This document shows positions 17,690 through 26,700 of a stretch of DNA of 64,000 nucleotides, piece by piece. The translations under genes were made by a program, and so were the position numbers. The stretch lies in NCBI RefSeq assembly GCF_043677095.1, contig NZ_JBHLJR010000001.1:744001-808000 (forward strand), written 5' to 3'. Under the pieces are notes generated by a model, which worked only from the letters and a program-made list of their open reading frames with translations, searched no databases and was not told the DNA's origin. This DNA is from Natronococcus roseus. Its GTDB lineage: Archaea > Halobacteriota > Halobacteria > Halobacteriales > Natrialbaceae. Numbering within the stretch: position 1 is the first letter of the stretch; every line of letters starts with the position of its first letter.

Positions 17690-20455
17690 TCAGTTCTCCG
17701 TCGAGAGCCGCCCGAGCGACTCCTCGCCGATCTCCTCGAGGACGCGCTCGTGGAACGCTTGCAGGGCCGCGCTCTCGTCTTCGGCGAGGACGACGTCGCT
17801 CGCCGAGAGGGTCGCCAGCCCGAACGCCCGCGGCGTCGGCGAGTCCAGCAGCTGGCGCTCGACCGCCAGCTCGCCGGAGTCGATCGCCGCGACGATCCCC
17901 TCGATCTCGGCGACGTTGAGCTTGTCCTCCAGAATTTCGCGGTAGGTCTCCTCGATCACCGCGAACCCCTCGAGATCCTGTGCGAATCCCAGCAGCATCT
18001 CGCTCGAGACCTGCTGTTCGCTGGCCGATTTCTCGTAGCCCTTGTACCGTTTGAGGATCATCAGCGCCCGCGTGGCGTTGATTCGGAAGTACCGCTGCAG
18101 GAGATCGGTCCCCGAGAGGGCAGCGCGCAGGTCCTCGCGGACGTCATCGGGATCGAGGTCGTCGAGGATCCCCTCGAGATCGATCTTGCGGTTCAGCGGC
18201 ATCGAGAGGGCGAAGCCGTTGTCGGCGACGGCGACCTTGACGTTGGCCGTCGCCTCCTGTGCGCAGTGGTAGGCGAGCAGCCGGGAGAGCCCGTCGTTGA
18301 CCCTCCGCCCGTAGTTAGAGTGAACGTAGTAGTGGCGCTCGTACTCGTTGCGATCGCGTTCGACCTCGATCGCGAGTCGCTCGTCCGTGCTGACGCTTTC
18401 GACGCCCGCGTACCGCAGCTGGTGGTCGAACAGCCGGGCGATCGCCCGCACGCTGTCGTCGTCGAGCGGGAACCCCCGCAGCCAGCCCCGAACCCGGGAG
18501 GGTCCGCCCTCGTCGTAGTGCTCGAGTAGCTGGCGTTGAAACGCCAGGATCTCGCAGCCCAGGTCGTACGACAGCGGCAGTCGCTCGGAGTACCACGACG
18601 GAACCGTCGGCCGGGCGCTCGTGTGGTCGACGTACACCTTCGACCCTCGGCGGTAGCGGTACTCGAAGTGGTTCCCGCCGAGGACGAAGACGTCGCCCTT
18701 CTCCAAGGTGTCGAGGTAGTTTTCGTCTAGCTGGCCGACCCACTCGTCGCTCGCGCGGGTGTGGACGTCGCAGGTGAACGAATCGGGGATCGTCCCGATG
18801 TTGGTCATGTAGATCACCCGCGCGAGCCGGCCGCGCTTGCCGATCAGGGGCTCGCCGACCGGGAACGCCTCGTGGTGGTGTTCCCCGCCGGGCGGGTCGT
18901 TCTCGTCGCGCCAGATTTTCGCGTAGACGTTTTTCTCCTCGAGCCCGGCGTACTCGGCGGTGAGGTACCGACAGAGCGACTCCCACTCCTCGTCGGGATA
19001 GTTCCGGTAGGGGTACGCACGCCGGAGGATCCTCCTCACTTCGGACTCGGGACGGATCTCGGCGATCGCCATCCCGTAGACCTGCTGGGCGGCGACGTCC
19101 TGGGCGTTTCGCGGGATCGACACCGAGTCGACGAACCCGTCCTCGGCCTTCTTCAGCATGACCGCACACTCGAGCAGTTCGTCCCGATCCAGCGCGATCA
19201 CGCGACCCGTGACGGTCTGGCCGACGCGGTGGCCCGCCCGCCCGACCCGCTGGAGCAGGGCGGCGACCGACTTCGGGGAGCCGACCTGCACCACGAGGTC
19301 GACGTGGGGCATGTCGATCCCCAGCTCGAGGCTGGTCGAGCTCGTGACCACCTCGAGCTCGCCGCTCTTCAGCCGACCCTCGACGTCCTGACGAACTTCC
19401 TTCGAGAGGCTGCCGTGGTGACAGCCCGAGTTCCCCTCGTCGTAGGCGTCGAAGCGCTCCCGGAGGTTGTGCAGGACACGCTCGGCGCCCGAGCGTGTGT
19501 TCGTAAAGACGAGCGTGTTCGTGTGGTTCTGCACGTGCTCGTGGAGCGATTCGTAGAAACGATCCTGGACGACCTCACGGGGGGTGTGGATCAGGTCGTC
19601 GGTCGGCGACTCGAGTTCGATGTCGAACTCGCGGGCGAAGCGGGCGTCGACGATCTCGTACTCCCGGGGAGCGCCCCCCGGCTCTTCCTGTCCGACCAGG
19701 AACTCCGCGACCTGCGAGAGCGGGTCGATCGTCGCCGAGCAGCCGATTCGCGTGATCTCGCCCGCGGCCATCGCCTCGAGTCGCTCGAGGCTCACCGAGA
19801 GATGGGTTCCGCGTTTGCCGCCCGCCAGCGAGTGGATCTCGTCGACGATGACGTACTCCACGGTCCGAAGCTTCTCGCGGAACTTCGGGGAGTTCAGCAA
19901 GATTGCGAGCGTCTCCGGCGTCGTGTTCAGGATGTGGGGGGTCTCCTCGAGCATCTTCTGGCGCTCGCTCGAGGGGGTGTCGCCGTGGCGGATGGCGTGG
20001 CGGATCTCATCGACCGCTTTCCCCCGCTTCTCCGCGACGGCCTCGATCCCCTCGAGGGGCACCTCGAGGTTGCGGTGAATGTCGTTGGCCAGCGACTTCA
20101 GCGGCGATATATAGAGACAGTAAACTGAATTCTCGAGGCCGTCCTCGTGTTCCCGACCCCGACGGTAGAGCTCGTCGATGATTGCGGTAAACGACGCCAT
20201 CGTTTTCCCCGAACCCGTCGGAGCACAGACGAGCGTGTTCGTCCCCGCGTCGATTTTCGGGAGCGCCCCCTTCTGGGGCGGCGTGAAGAAGCCGTCGTTC
20301 TCGGGAACGTACTCGCCGAACGCCTCGAGCCACCACTCCTGGACCGCGGGCTCGAGCAGCTCGAAGACGTCGCGGTCCTCGATCGTGACGGCGTCCGGGT
20401 CGAAGGGCAACTCCTCGTCGGCGATCGGCAACTCGAGCCCGTCGATCCCGTCCAT
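17690..20455 (-). CDS. Lhr-type ATP-dependent DNA helicase
   Basis: Superfamily 2 helicase of 921 aa, probably a 3'-5' DNA translocase in repair. Walker A CAPTGSGKTMASF lies near residue 78, the DEIH box (VIVDEIHSLAGGKRG) near 204, and motif VI is LLQRVGRAGHRVGQ. Together with TSSTSLELGIDMP these define the Lhr-core family. The C-terminal 350 residues hold the winged helix and Lhr-specific domain. The length is typical of the archaeal form, not the 1500-residue bacterial one. Start: ATG at 20455; the upstream 90 in-frame residues lack any helicase similarity. Single gene with an upstream region of 282 bases shared with a divergent exported protein. Confidence 0.92.
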   Translation of the reverse strand: MDGIDGLELPIADEELPFDPDAVTIEDRDVFELLEPAVQEWWLEAFGEYVPENDGFFTPPQKGALPKIDAGTNTLVCAPTGSGKTMASFTAIIDELYRRGREHEDGLENSVYCLYISPLKSLANDIHRNLEVPLEGIEAVAEKRGKAVDEIRHAIRHGDTPSSERQKMLEETPHILNTTPETLAILLNSPKFREKLRTVEYVIVDEIHSLAGGKRGTHLSVSLERLEAMAAGEITRIGCSATIDPLSQVAEFLVGQEEPGGAPREYEIVDARFAREFDIELESPTDDLIHTPREVVQDRFYESLHEHVQNHTNTLVFTNTRSGAERVLHNLRERFDAYDEGNSGCHHGSLSKEVRQDVEGRLKSGELEVVTSSTSLELGIDMPHVDLVVQVGSPKSVAALLQRVGRAGHRVGQTVTGRVIALDRDELLECAVMLKKAEDGFVDSVSIPRNAQDVAAQQVYGMAIAEIRPESEVRRILRRAYPYRNYPDEEWESLCRYLTAEYAGLEEKNVYAKIWRDENDPPGGEHHHEAFPVGEPLIGKRGRLARVIYMTNIGTIPDSFTCDVHTRASDEWVGQLDENYLDTLEKGDVFVLGGNHFEYRYRRGSKVYVDHTSARPTVPSWYSERLPLSYDLGCEILAFQRQLLEHYDEGGPSRVRGWLRGFPLDDDSVRAIARLFDHQLRYAGVESVSTDERLAIEVERDRNEYERHYYVHSNYGRRVNDGLSRLLAYHCAQEATANVKVAVADNGFALSMPLNRKIDLEGILDDLDPDDVREDLRAALSGTDLLQRYFRINATRALMILKRYKGYEKSASEQQVSSEMLLGFAQDLEGFAVIEETYREILEDKLNVAEIEGIVAAIDSGELAVERQLLDSPTPRAFGLATLSASDVVLAEDESAALQAFHERVLEEIGEESLGRLSTEN

Positions 20456-20737
20456 CACCCCGACCTGGGAGGCCGCGGTGTAAGAGGGTTTGGCCAGCGG
20501 AGTGAAAGTGGTGCGATCGTTCGCGCGATCGGTGACGGAGTCGGACCCTTGCACTCGCAAGTCGTACGTATATTTGCTCGTTCGGTGCGAGAAAGAGACG
20601 AACCGCGTCGCGCAACGACGTGGACCGCAATCCCGAGTCGGGAGTTTCGGCCCGCCAGGGAGTCCGTCCGCAACGACATACTGCAGCCGCACTCGAGCGA
20701 TCGACGGCTCGAGCTCACTTCGCAAGCTTCCGAAATT

Positions 20738-21643
20738 ATGACGCGAATCACTCGACGCGCCCTGCTTTGCGGTCTCTCGCTATCGGCCGGCGTCGGCGCA
20801 CTGTCGGCGGCGTCGCTGAAGCGATCGCGGTCGACGTCGGACCCAGGCTCGACCGACGGACGGGAGTTCGATCCTCGCATCGACGGCTTTGGCTTCAAGA
20901 ACTACGCGACGCCACCGATCCCGCCGGAGCCGACCGATTTCGTCTCGAGGCGCGAGCTCCGCGAGGAGGTCACGGGCCGACTCGAGACCCCGCTGGGGAC
21001 GCGAGCGACAGACACCTTGCAGGCCGGTTCGGGACCGCGTCTCGGGACGGTCGTCGACGAGATCTATACGAACGCCAACCGACTGTTCGGAACGAAGGGG
21101 TACTGCTACGGGATGGTCGCGGCCGCGCAGTGGTACTGCGAGGAGCCGACGGCCGTTCCGCTCGAGCGCGACTCAGCGAGCGAGATCGGTCACGTGAACG
21201 AACCGCTCGAGGACGATGCGGCCGCGCCGGTTCGGGACGACATCGAGCGCTTCCACCGCCAGCAGTTCCTGGACGCCGAGTCGTGGCTCCGGCGGTGGGC
21301 GCTTCTCAGTCCCGACTGGATCGACTACGAAACGCAAGCGCGCGAGCTTCGGGCCGCGATCGACGAGTTCGGATCGGCCGGGATAACGATCTCCGGCGAG
21401 GACGTCCTCAACGGTCACTACGTGTTGCTGTACGACTACGACGTGGCCGACGACGACGTCGTCTTCGCCGTCTACGATCCCAACGACCCGGCCGACCGGT
21501 ACGTCGCGGACGACCCTCCTGCCATCGGGGTCCGGACGGACGATCACGAACCGCTGCTCGGATCGTACGCGGGAACGTACGACCGGTTCCTGTTCACCCC
21601 GGCCGACAGGGCGATCAGCGCCCGCGGCAGGGTCGATCGGTAG
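20738..21643 (+). CDS. Tat-exported protein, possible papain-like cysteine peptidase
   Basis: 301 aa. The signal begins MTRITRRALLCGLSLSAG with twin arginines and no lipobox Cys, so the protein is probably secreted free. The mature part has GTKGYCYGMVAAAQWYC, then GHYVLLYDYDV, then VFAVYDPNDP. The order Cys (after Gly-Tyr), His (Gly-His-Tyr) and Asp/Asn in a strand resembles the catalytic layout of papain-fold (C39/C70-like) peptidases. I know no named family, so the activity is inference. ATG at 20738 follows an AT-rich AAATT. No partner genes; it is divergent from the Lhr helicase. Confidence 0.7.
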   Translation: MTRITRRALLCGLSLSAGVGALSAASLKRSRSTSDPGSTDGREFDPRIDGFGFKNYATPPIPPEPTDFVSRRELREEVTGRLETPLGTRATDTLQAGSGPRLGTVVDEIYTNANRLFGTKGYCYGMVAAAQWYCEEPTAVPLERDSASEIGHVNEPLEDDAAAPVRDDIERFHRQQFLDAESWLRRWALLSPDWIDYETQARELRAAIDEFGSAGITISGEDVLNGHYVLLYDYDVADDDVVFAVYDPNDPADRYVADDPPAIGVRTDDHEPLLGSYAGTYDRFLFTPADRAISARGRVDR

Positions 21644-21658
21644 CGCCTCGAGTCGAAC

Positions 21659-22720
21659 TCAGAGCTCCGTGACGACCTCGACGCCCCGCGTCTCGTACTC
21701 GGACATCGCCGCGAGCCGATCCGAGACGTCCTCGAGCCCGACCTCCCTCGTGACGAGCGCGTCGGGCTCGAGCCGGCCCGACGCGATCAACCGAAGCAGT
21801 TCGTCGTACCGCGAGGGCGGCATCCCCCGCGAGCCGACGACCGTGACGTCCCAGCGGGTAATCTCGTCGATCGGAAGCGACACCTCGCCGCGCTCGGCGT
21901 CGGTGGTGAGCCCGATCTGGACGTGGGTCCCTCGAGTGCGGAGGCAGTCGACGCTGTTCCGGCAGGTCTCGGCGCGACCGAGCGCGTCGACGGAGACGTG
22001 GGCGCCCCCGTCCGTCGCGGACTCGATCTCGGCCGGGACGTCGACGCCGTTGCCCGCGGTCACCGTCGCGTCGGCGCCCAGCTCGGTCGCCAGCTCGAGG
22101 GGATCCTCGCGGATGTCGACCGCCGCGACGTTGGCTCCGAGCGCGGCCGCGATCTGGACCGCGGCGAGGCCGAGGCCCCCGCAGCCGTGGACGGCGACCC
22201 AGTCGCCGGCCTCGAGGTCGGCGCGGTGGGCCAGCGCGTGGAAGGCCGTGACGTAGCGACAGCCCAGCGCGGCCGCCTCGGTCGTCGAGACGCCGTCGGG
22301 GAGCGCCACGGCGTTGAAGTCGGCGTGTGGAACGCCGACCTGCTCTGCGAACGCGCCGGGAACCGTCTCCTCGAAGCCCAGCGCGTAGCCGTCCTCGCAG
22401 ACGTTTCCGTGGCCGTTCCGACACTGCGGACAGGAGCCCTCGCCGAGGTTGAACGGGATCGCGACGCGGTCGCCGGGCTCGAACCGACTCACGCGGTCGC
22501 CGACGCGGGCGACCGTCCCCGCTGGCTCGTGGCCCAGTATCTGTCCGATCGGAACCTGATCGTCGGCCCACTCGCCGTGGCCCTGCCAGGCGTGCCAGTC
22601 GCTCCGGCAGATTCCGCAGGCCTCGACGTCGACGACGACGCCGTGGGGTTCGGGCTCCGGATCCTCGACCGACTCGATCGACAGGGGCTCGCCGTAGGCC
22701 TCGAGTACTGCAGCGCGCAT
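21659..22720 (-). CDS. Zinc-dependent alcohol dehydrogenase (medium-chain MDR family)
   Basis: 353 aa, soluble NAD(P)-dependent oxidoreductase. Catalytic zinc ligands: Cys in EACGICRSDW and the GHEPAG motif. The structural zinc lobe is altered: only CPQCRNGHGNVC is clear (three Cys), whereas classic enzymes have four. Rossmann motif GCGGLGLAAVQIAAALG lies near residue 175. The family includes alcohol, sorbitol and threonine dehydrogenases; the substrate is not readable. Start: ATG at 22720. It converges with the exported protein gene (15 bases apart) and is divergent from the MBL hydrolase. Confidence 0.88.
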   Translation of the reverse strand: MRAAVLEAYGEPLSIESVEDPEPEPHGVVVDVEACGICRSDWHAWQGHGEWADDQVPIGQILGHEPAGTVARVGDRVSRFEPGDRVAIPFNLGEGSCPQCRNGHGNVCEDGYALGFEETVPGAFAEQVGVPHADFNAVALPDGVSTTEAAALGCRYVTAFHALAHRADLEAGDWVAVHGCGGLGLAAVQIAAALGANVAAVDIREDPLELATELGADATVTAGNGVDVPAEIESATDGGAHVSVDALGRAETCRNSVDCLRTRGTHVQIGLTTDAERGEVSLPIDEITRWDVTVVGSRGMPPSRYDELLRLIASGRLEPDALVTREVGLEDVSDRLAAMSEYETRGVEVVTEL

Positions 22721-22809
22721 ATCAAAGTGTCCGCGGGCGGTCGAGTAATCACTGGCGAATGCGGCGACCGAGAGCCAGCCTTATCGGGTGTGCGGTCCCA
22801 GAGTCGGAC

Positions 22810-23544
22810 ATGCGCGTCACCTTTCTCGGCACGGGCAGCGCGATGCCCACCGGCGAACGCTTCCAGACGGGGATCCTCGTTCAGGACGAGGGTCGAACGC
22901 TGCTGGTCGACTGCGGCTCCGGTATCCTCCACCGGCTCCAGCAGTCCGGTGTCGGCTACGAGGCCATCTCGACGGTCCTGTTGACGCACCACCACCTCGA
23001 CCACGTCGCCGACCTGCTGCCGCTGATGAAGGCCCGCTGGCTCGCCGGCGAGGAACACCTCGAGGTCGTCGGTCCGCAGGGCACCAAGTCGCTCGTCGAC
23101 GGCCTGCTCGAGGTCCACGAGTACATGCAGGACAAACTCGATCTGCAGGTGCGGGAGGTCCACCCCGGCGAGTTTTCGGTCGCGGGGTTCGACGTCTCCG
23201 CCTACGAGACGCGTCACTCGCTGCCGTGTCTGGCCTACCGGTTCGACGACCGCTTTACGTTCAGCGGCGACAGCGAGGCGTTCGCGGGGCTGGCGAACTT
23301 CGCGGAGGGGTCCGCAATTCTGGCCCACGACTGCTCGTTTCCCGACGACGTCGACGTCTCGAACCACCCGACGCCCGAAACGCTCGGGCGCGAACTGGCC
23401 GGCCGGGAGATCGGCCGGGTCTACCTGACCCACCTCTATCCCCACACGGAGGGCCGACACGAGGAGATGCTCGAGTCGATCGGCGCCCACTACGACGGCG
23501 ACGTTCGCTTCGCCGAGGACCTGACGACCGTCTCGATCGAGTAA
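22810..23544 (+). CDS. MBL-fold metallo-hydrolase (RNase Z-like)
   Basis: 244 aa. Metallo-beta-lactamase fold starting MRVTFLGTGSAMPTGERFQ. The zinc motif LLTHHHLDHVADL (HxHxDH variant: H-H-H-L-D-H) is present, then a later His in LAHDCSF and a terminal His in YLTHLYPH. The order of motifs matches the RNase Z / phosphodiesterase branch, but the protein lacks the long flexible arm of true tRNase Z, so a small-molecule or phosphodiester substrate is more likely. Start: ATG at 22810, where the first beta strand begins. Divergent from the dehydrogenase, 89 bases apart. Confidence 0.87.
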   Translation: MRVTFLGTGSAMPTGERFQTGILVQDEGRTLLVDCGSGILHRLQQSGVGYEAISTVLLTHHHLDHVADLLPLMKARWLAGEEHLEVVGPQGTKSLVDGLLEVHEYMQDKLDLQVREVHPGEFSVAGFDVSAYETRHSLPCLAYRFDDRFTFSGDSEAFAGLANFAEGSAILAHDCSFPDDVDVSNHPTPETLGRELAGREIGRVYLTHLYPHTEGRHEEMLESIGAHYDGDVRFAEDLTTVSIE

Positions 23545-23706
23545 CTCTCGGACGGATTCCGTTCTCTCAGCCCCTCGATTCGGCTAGCAACGGCGATACC
23601 GCCCGCGGGTTAGGAGATGCGAACAGGTATATGCGGCGAGTTTGTAGGATCGTAACAACAGAATGTCCCTCCCAATCCGATCCACCCGTACGCCCGAGGT
23701 GAGCGG

Positions 23707-26700
23707 ATGAGCCTTCCGTATCGGCTCTCGGAACTGATCACGTCGTACTCCAAGATCGTCATCGTCGCGTTGCTGTTGACTACGGCGCTCGTCGGCGCAG
23801 GAATGCCGATGGTCGACGACGACTCCTCGCTCGACCAGTTCGAGGGCGAGTCCGCGGAAGCCGAAGCCCTCGAGGAGATGGACGACAACTTCGCCGCGGA
23901 AGGCGATGAGAACACGACCTCGGTCCAGCTGATACACAGAGACGAGGGCGGGAACGTCCTCACGCAGGAATCGCTGATCACCTCGCTCGAGTTCCAACAG
24001 GAGATCCGCGATAACGAGTCGATCAACGCGACGCTGGCCGACGACGATCCGATCACCGGCGTCGAGAACATCCTCGCGATGACCGCGATCACGAACGAGG
24101 AGATCGACGAACTCGAGGAGCGCGGCGAGGAGCTCGAGGACCGCGAGGCCGAACTCGAGGACCGCAGCGACGTCCTCGAGGAGGGTATCGATGACGTCAC
24201 CGAGCTCCAGCGCGAGTACGAGGAGGCGTCGGCCGACGGCGACGAGGCCGCGGCCGACGAGATCGACGCCGAGATCGAGGCGGCGATCGACGGGGCGGTC
24301 GACGAGGCCGAACTCGACGCCGACCAGGCCGACGAGTACGAGGAGTTCGCCGAGGACGCTCGCGAGGTCGAGACCAACCGCTGGATGCTCGAGCGACAGG
24401 CCGAGCTGCCGCCCGAGGAGCTTCCCGAATACCAGGAACTGAACGAGGCCCTCGAGGAGGTCTACACCGGCGCGACGGTGGGCGTACTCGCCGAGGAGTT
24501 CGAACAGCTCGAGGAAGACGCCGCCGAACTCGAGGAAGAGCAACAGGAACTTGAGAGCCAGGCCGAAGCGCTCGAACAGCAGGAGGCCGAACTCGAGGCC
24601 CAAACTGAGACCCTCCAGTCGGGGCTCGAGGAGGTAATCGAGCTCGAGTACCAGTACGAACTGGCGAGCGCGGCCGGCGACGACGACGAGGCGGCCGCCG
24701 CTGAGGCCGAAATCGAGACGGTAACTCAGGAGACGATCGCCGAGGCCGACCTCGACGACGAACAGGCCGCCGAGTACGAGGCCGCCGTCGAGTCGGCCCG
24801 CGATGAGATCACCGTCTCCGAGGAGGAGCTCGCCGAACTCGCCGGCGGCGACGCCGCCGAGCTCGAGGCCCAGCAGGCGGAACTCGAGAGCCAGGCCGAA
24901 GCGCTCGAACAGCAGGAAGCCGAACTCGAGGCCCAAACTGAGACCCTCCAGTCGGGACTCGAGGAGGTAATCGAGCTCGAGTACCAGTACGAACTGGCGA
25001 GCGCGGCCGGCGACGAGGCGGCTGCCACCGACGCCGAGGCCGAGATCGAGGCGACGATCGACGAGACGGTCGCCGAGGCCGACCTCGACGACGAGCAGGC
25101 CGCCGAGTACGAGGCAGCCGTCGAGACGGCCCGGGACGAGATCGATGCGGACGACGCCGGTGCGGGAGCCGACGAGCTACAGACGAACGGCGCCGAACTC
25201 GAGGCCCAGCAGGCGGAGCTCGAGGAGCGCGGCGACGACCTCGCCGACCGCGAGGCCGAGCTCGAGGAACGAGTTGAGACTCTCGAGGACGGACTTCTCG
25301 AGATCGTCGAACTCCGCGCCGAGCTGGCGGCGACCGACGACGAGGCCACGGCCGAGGCGATCGAAGACGAGATCGAGGCGACGATCGACGAGACGATCGC
25401 TGACGCCGACCTGAACGGCCAGCAGGCCGCCGAGTTCGAGGCGCTCGCCGAGACCGATCCCGACGAACTCGAATCCGCCGAGGACGACCTCGAGGCGGAC
25501 GACGGACTCGAAGCGCTCGCCGTCGCAGCCGCGGGCGTCCTCGATGCGGAGTTCAACCAGCTCGAAGACGACGCAGCCGAGCTCGAGGACGATCAGGAGG
25601 CCCTCGAGGCCGAGGCCGCCGAGTTCGAGGACGCGGCCGGCGACGACGTCGAGGAACAGCTCGAGCCCGCCGACGCGGGGCTCGAACCCGACGAAGACGA
25701 ACTCGAGGCGGTCTTCACTGCCGCGACGGCGGGTGTTCTCGAGGAGGAGTTCGCCGCACTCGAGGCCCAGGCCACCGAACTCGAGGAGCAACAGGAGGCC
25801 CTCGAGGCCGAGGCCGCCGAGCTCGAGGACGCAGCCGACGCCGACCCCGACGAGTTCGATCCCGCCGAAGCCGGGATCGGACCGGACGAAGATGAGCTCG
25901 AGGCGGTCTTCACCGCCGCGACGGCGGGCGTCCTCGACGACGAGATCGCCGAACTCGAGGCCGAGGCCGCTGAACTCGAGGAAGGCGGTCAGGAACTCGA
26001 GGAGGACGGACAGGAGCTCGAACAGCGGGAGTCCGAACTCGACGACCGTGCGACGACGCTCGAGGACGGACTCGACGAGGTCGTCGAGCTCCAGCGCGAG
26101 TACGAGGAGGCGTCCGAGGCCGGCGACGACGAAACCGCGGCCGAGATCGAAGCCGAGATCGAGGCGACGATCGAGGAAACGGCGACCGAAGCCGAACTCG
26201 ACGCCGAGCAGACCGACCAGTACACGGAGCTCGCCGAGCAGGCCCGCGAGATCGAGTCCAACCGCTTCGCGATCGAGGAGATGCCGGACGATCCCGAGGA
26301 AAGCCCCGAGTACCAGGAGCTCGAGGAAGCCCTCGAGGGGATCTACGCCGGTGCGACGATGGGCGTCCTCGAGGACGAGTACGAACAGCTCGGCGACGAC
26401 GCCGAGGCGCTCGAGGACGACTGGGACGAGTTCGAGGAGGACGACGAGACGCCGTCGCTCGACGAGCAGATCGAGGCCCTCGAGGACTTGGACGACGAGG
26501 AGTTCGAGGACCTGATCCAGGAGGTCCTCGACGAGGACGACGGCAACGAGGGGGCGGGACTCGGCTTCATGCCCTCGGACTACGAGCCCGGCTCGACCGA
26601 GGCCGACGCCCGGATGACGATGGTCGCCCAGGAGACGGCTGGCGCCGACGACATGGAGATGGGCGGCGAGATGGACGCGACCCTCGAGACCCAGCTCGAT

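Noticed and set aside
24100..26560. A frameshift or assembly error causing the long acidic loop of the RND protein
   Set aside because: The frame stays open, codon bias is uniform, and both membrane halves of the RND fold are in frame, so the insert is real.
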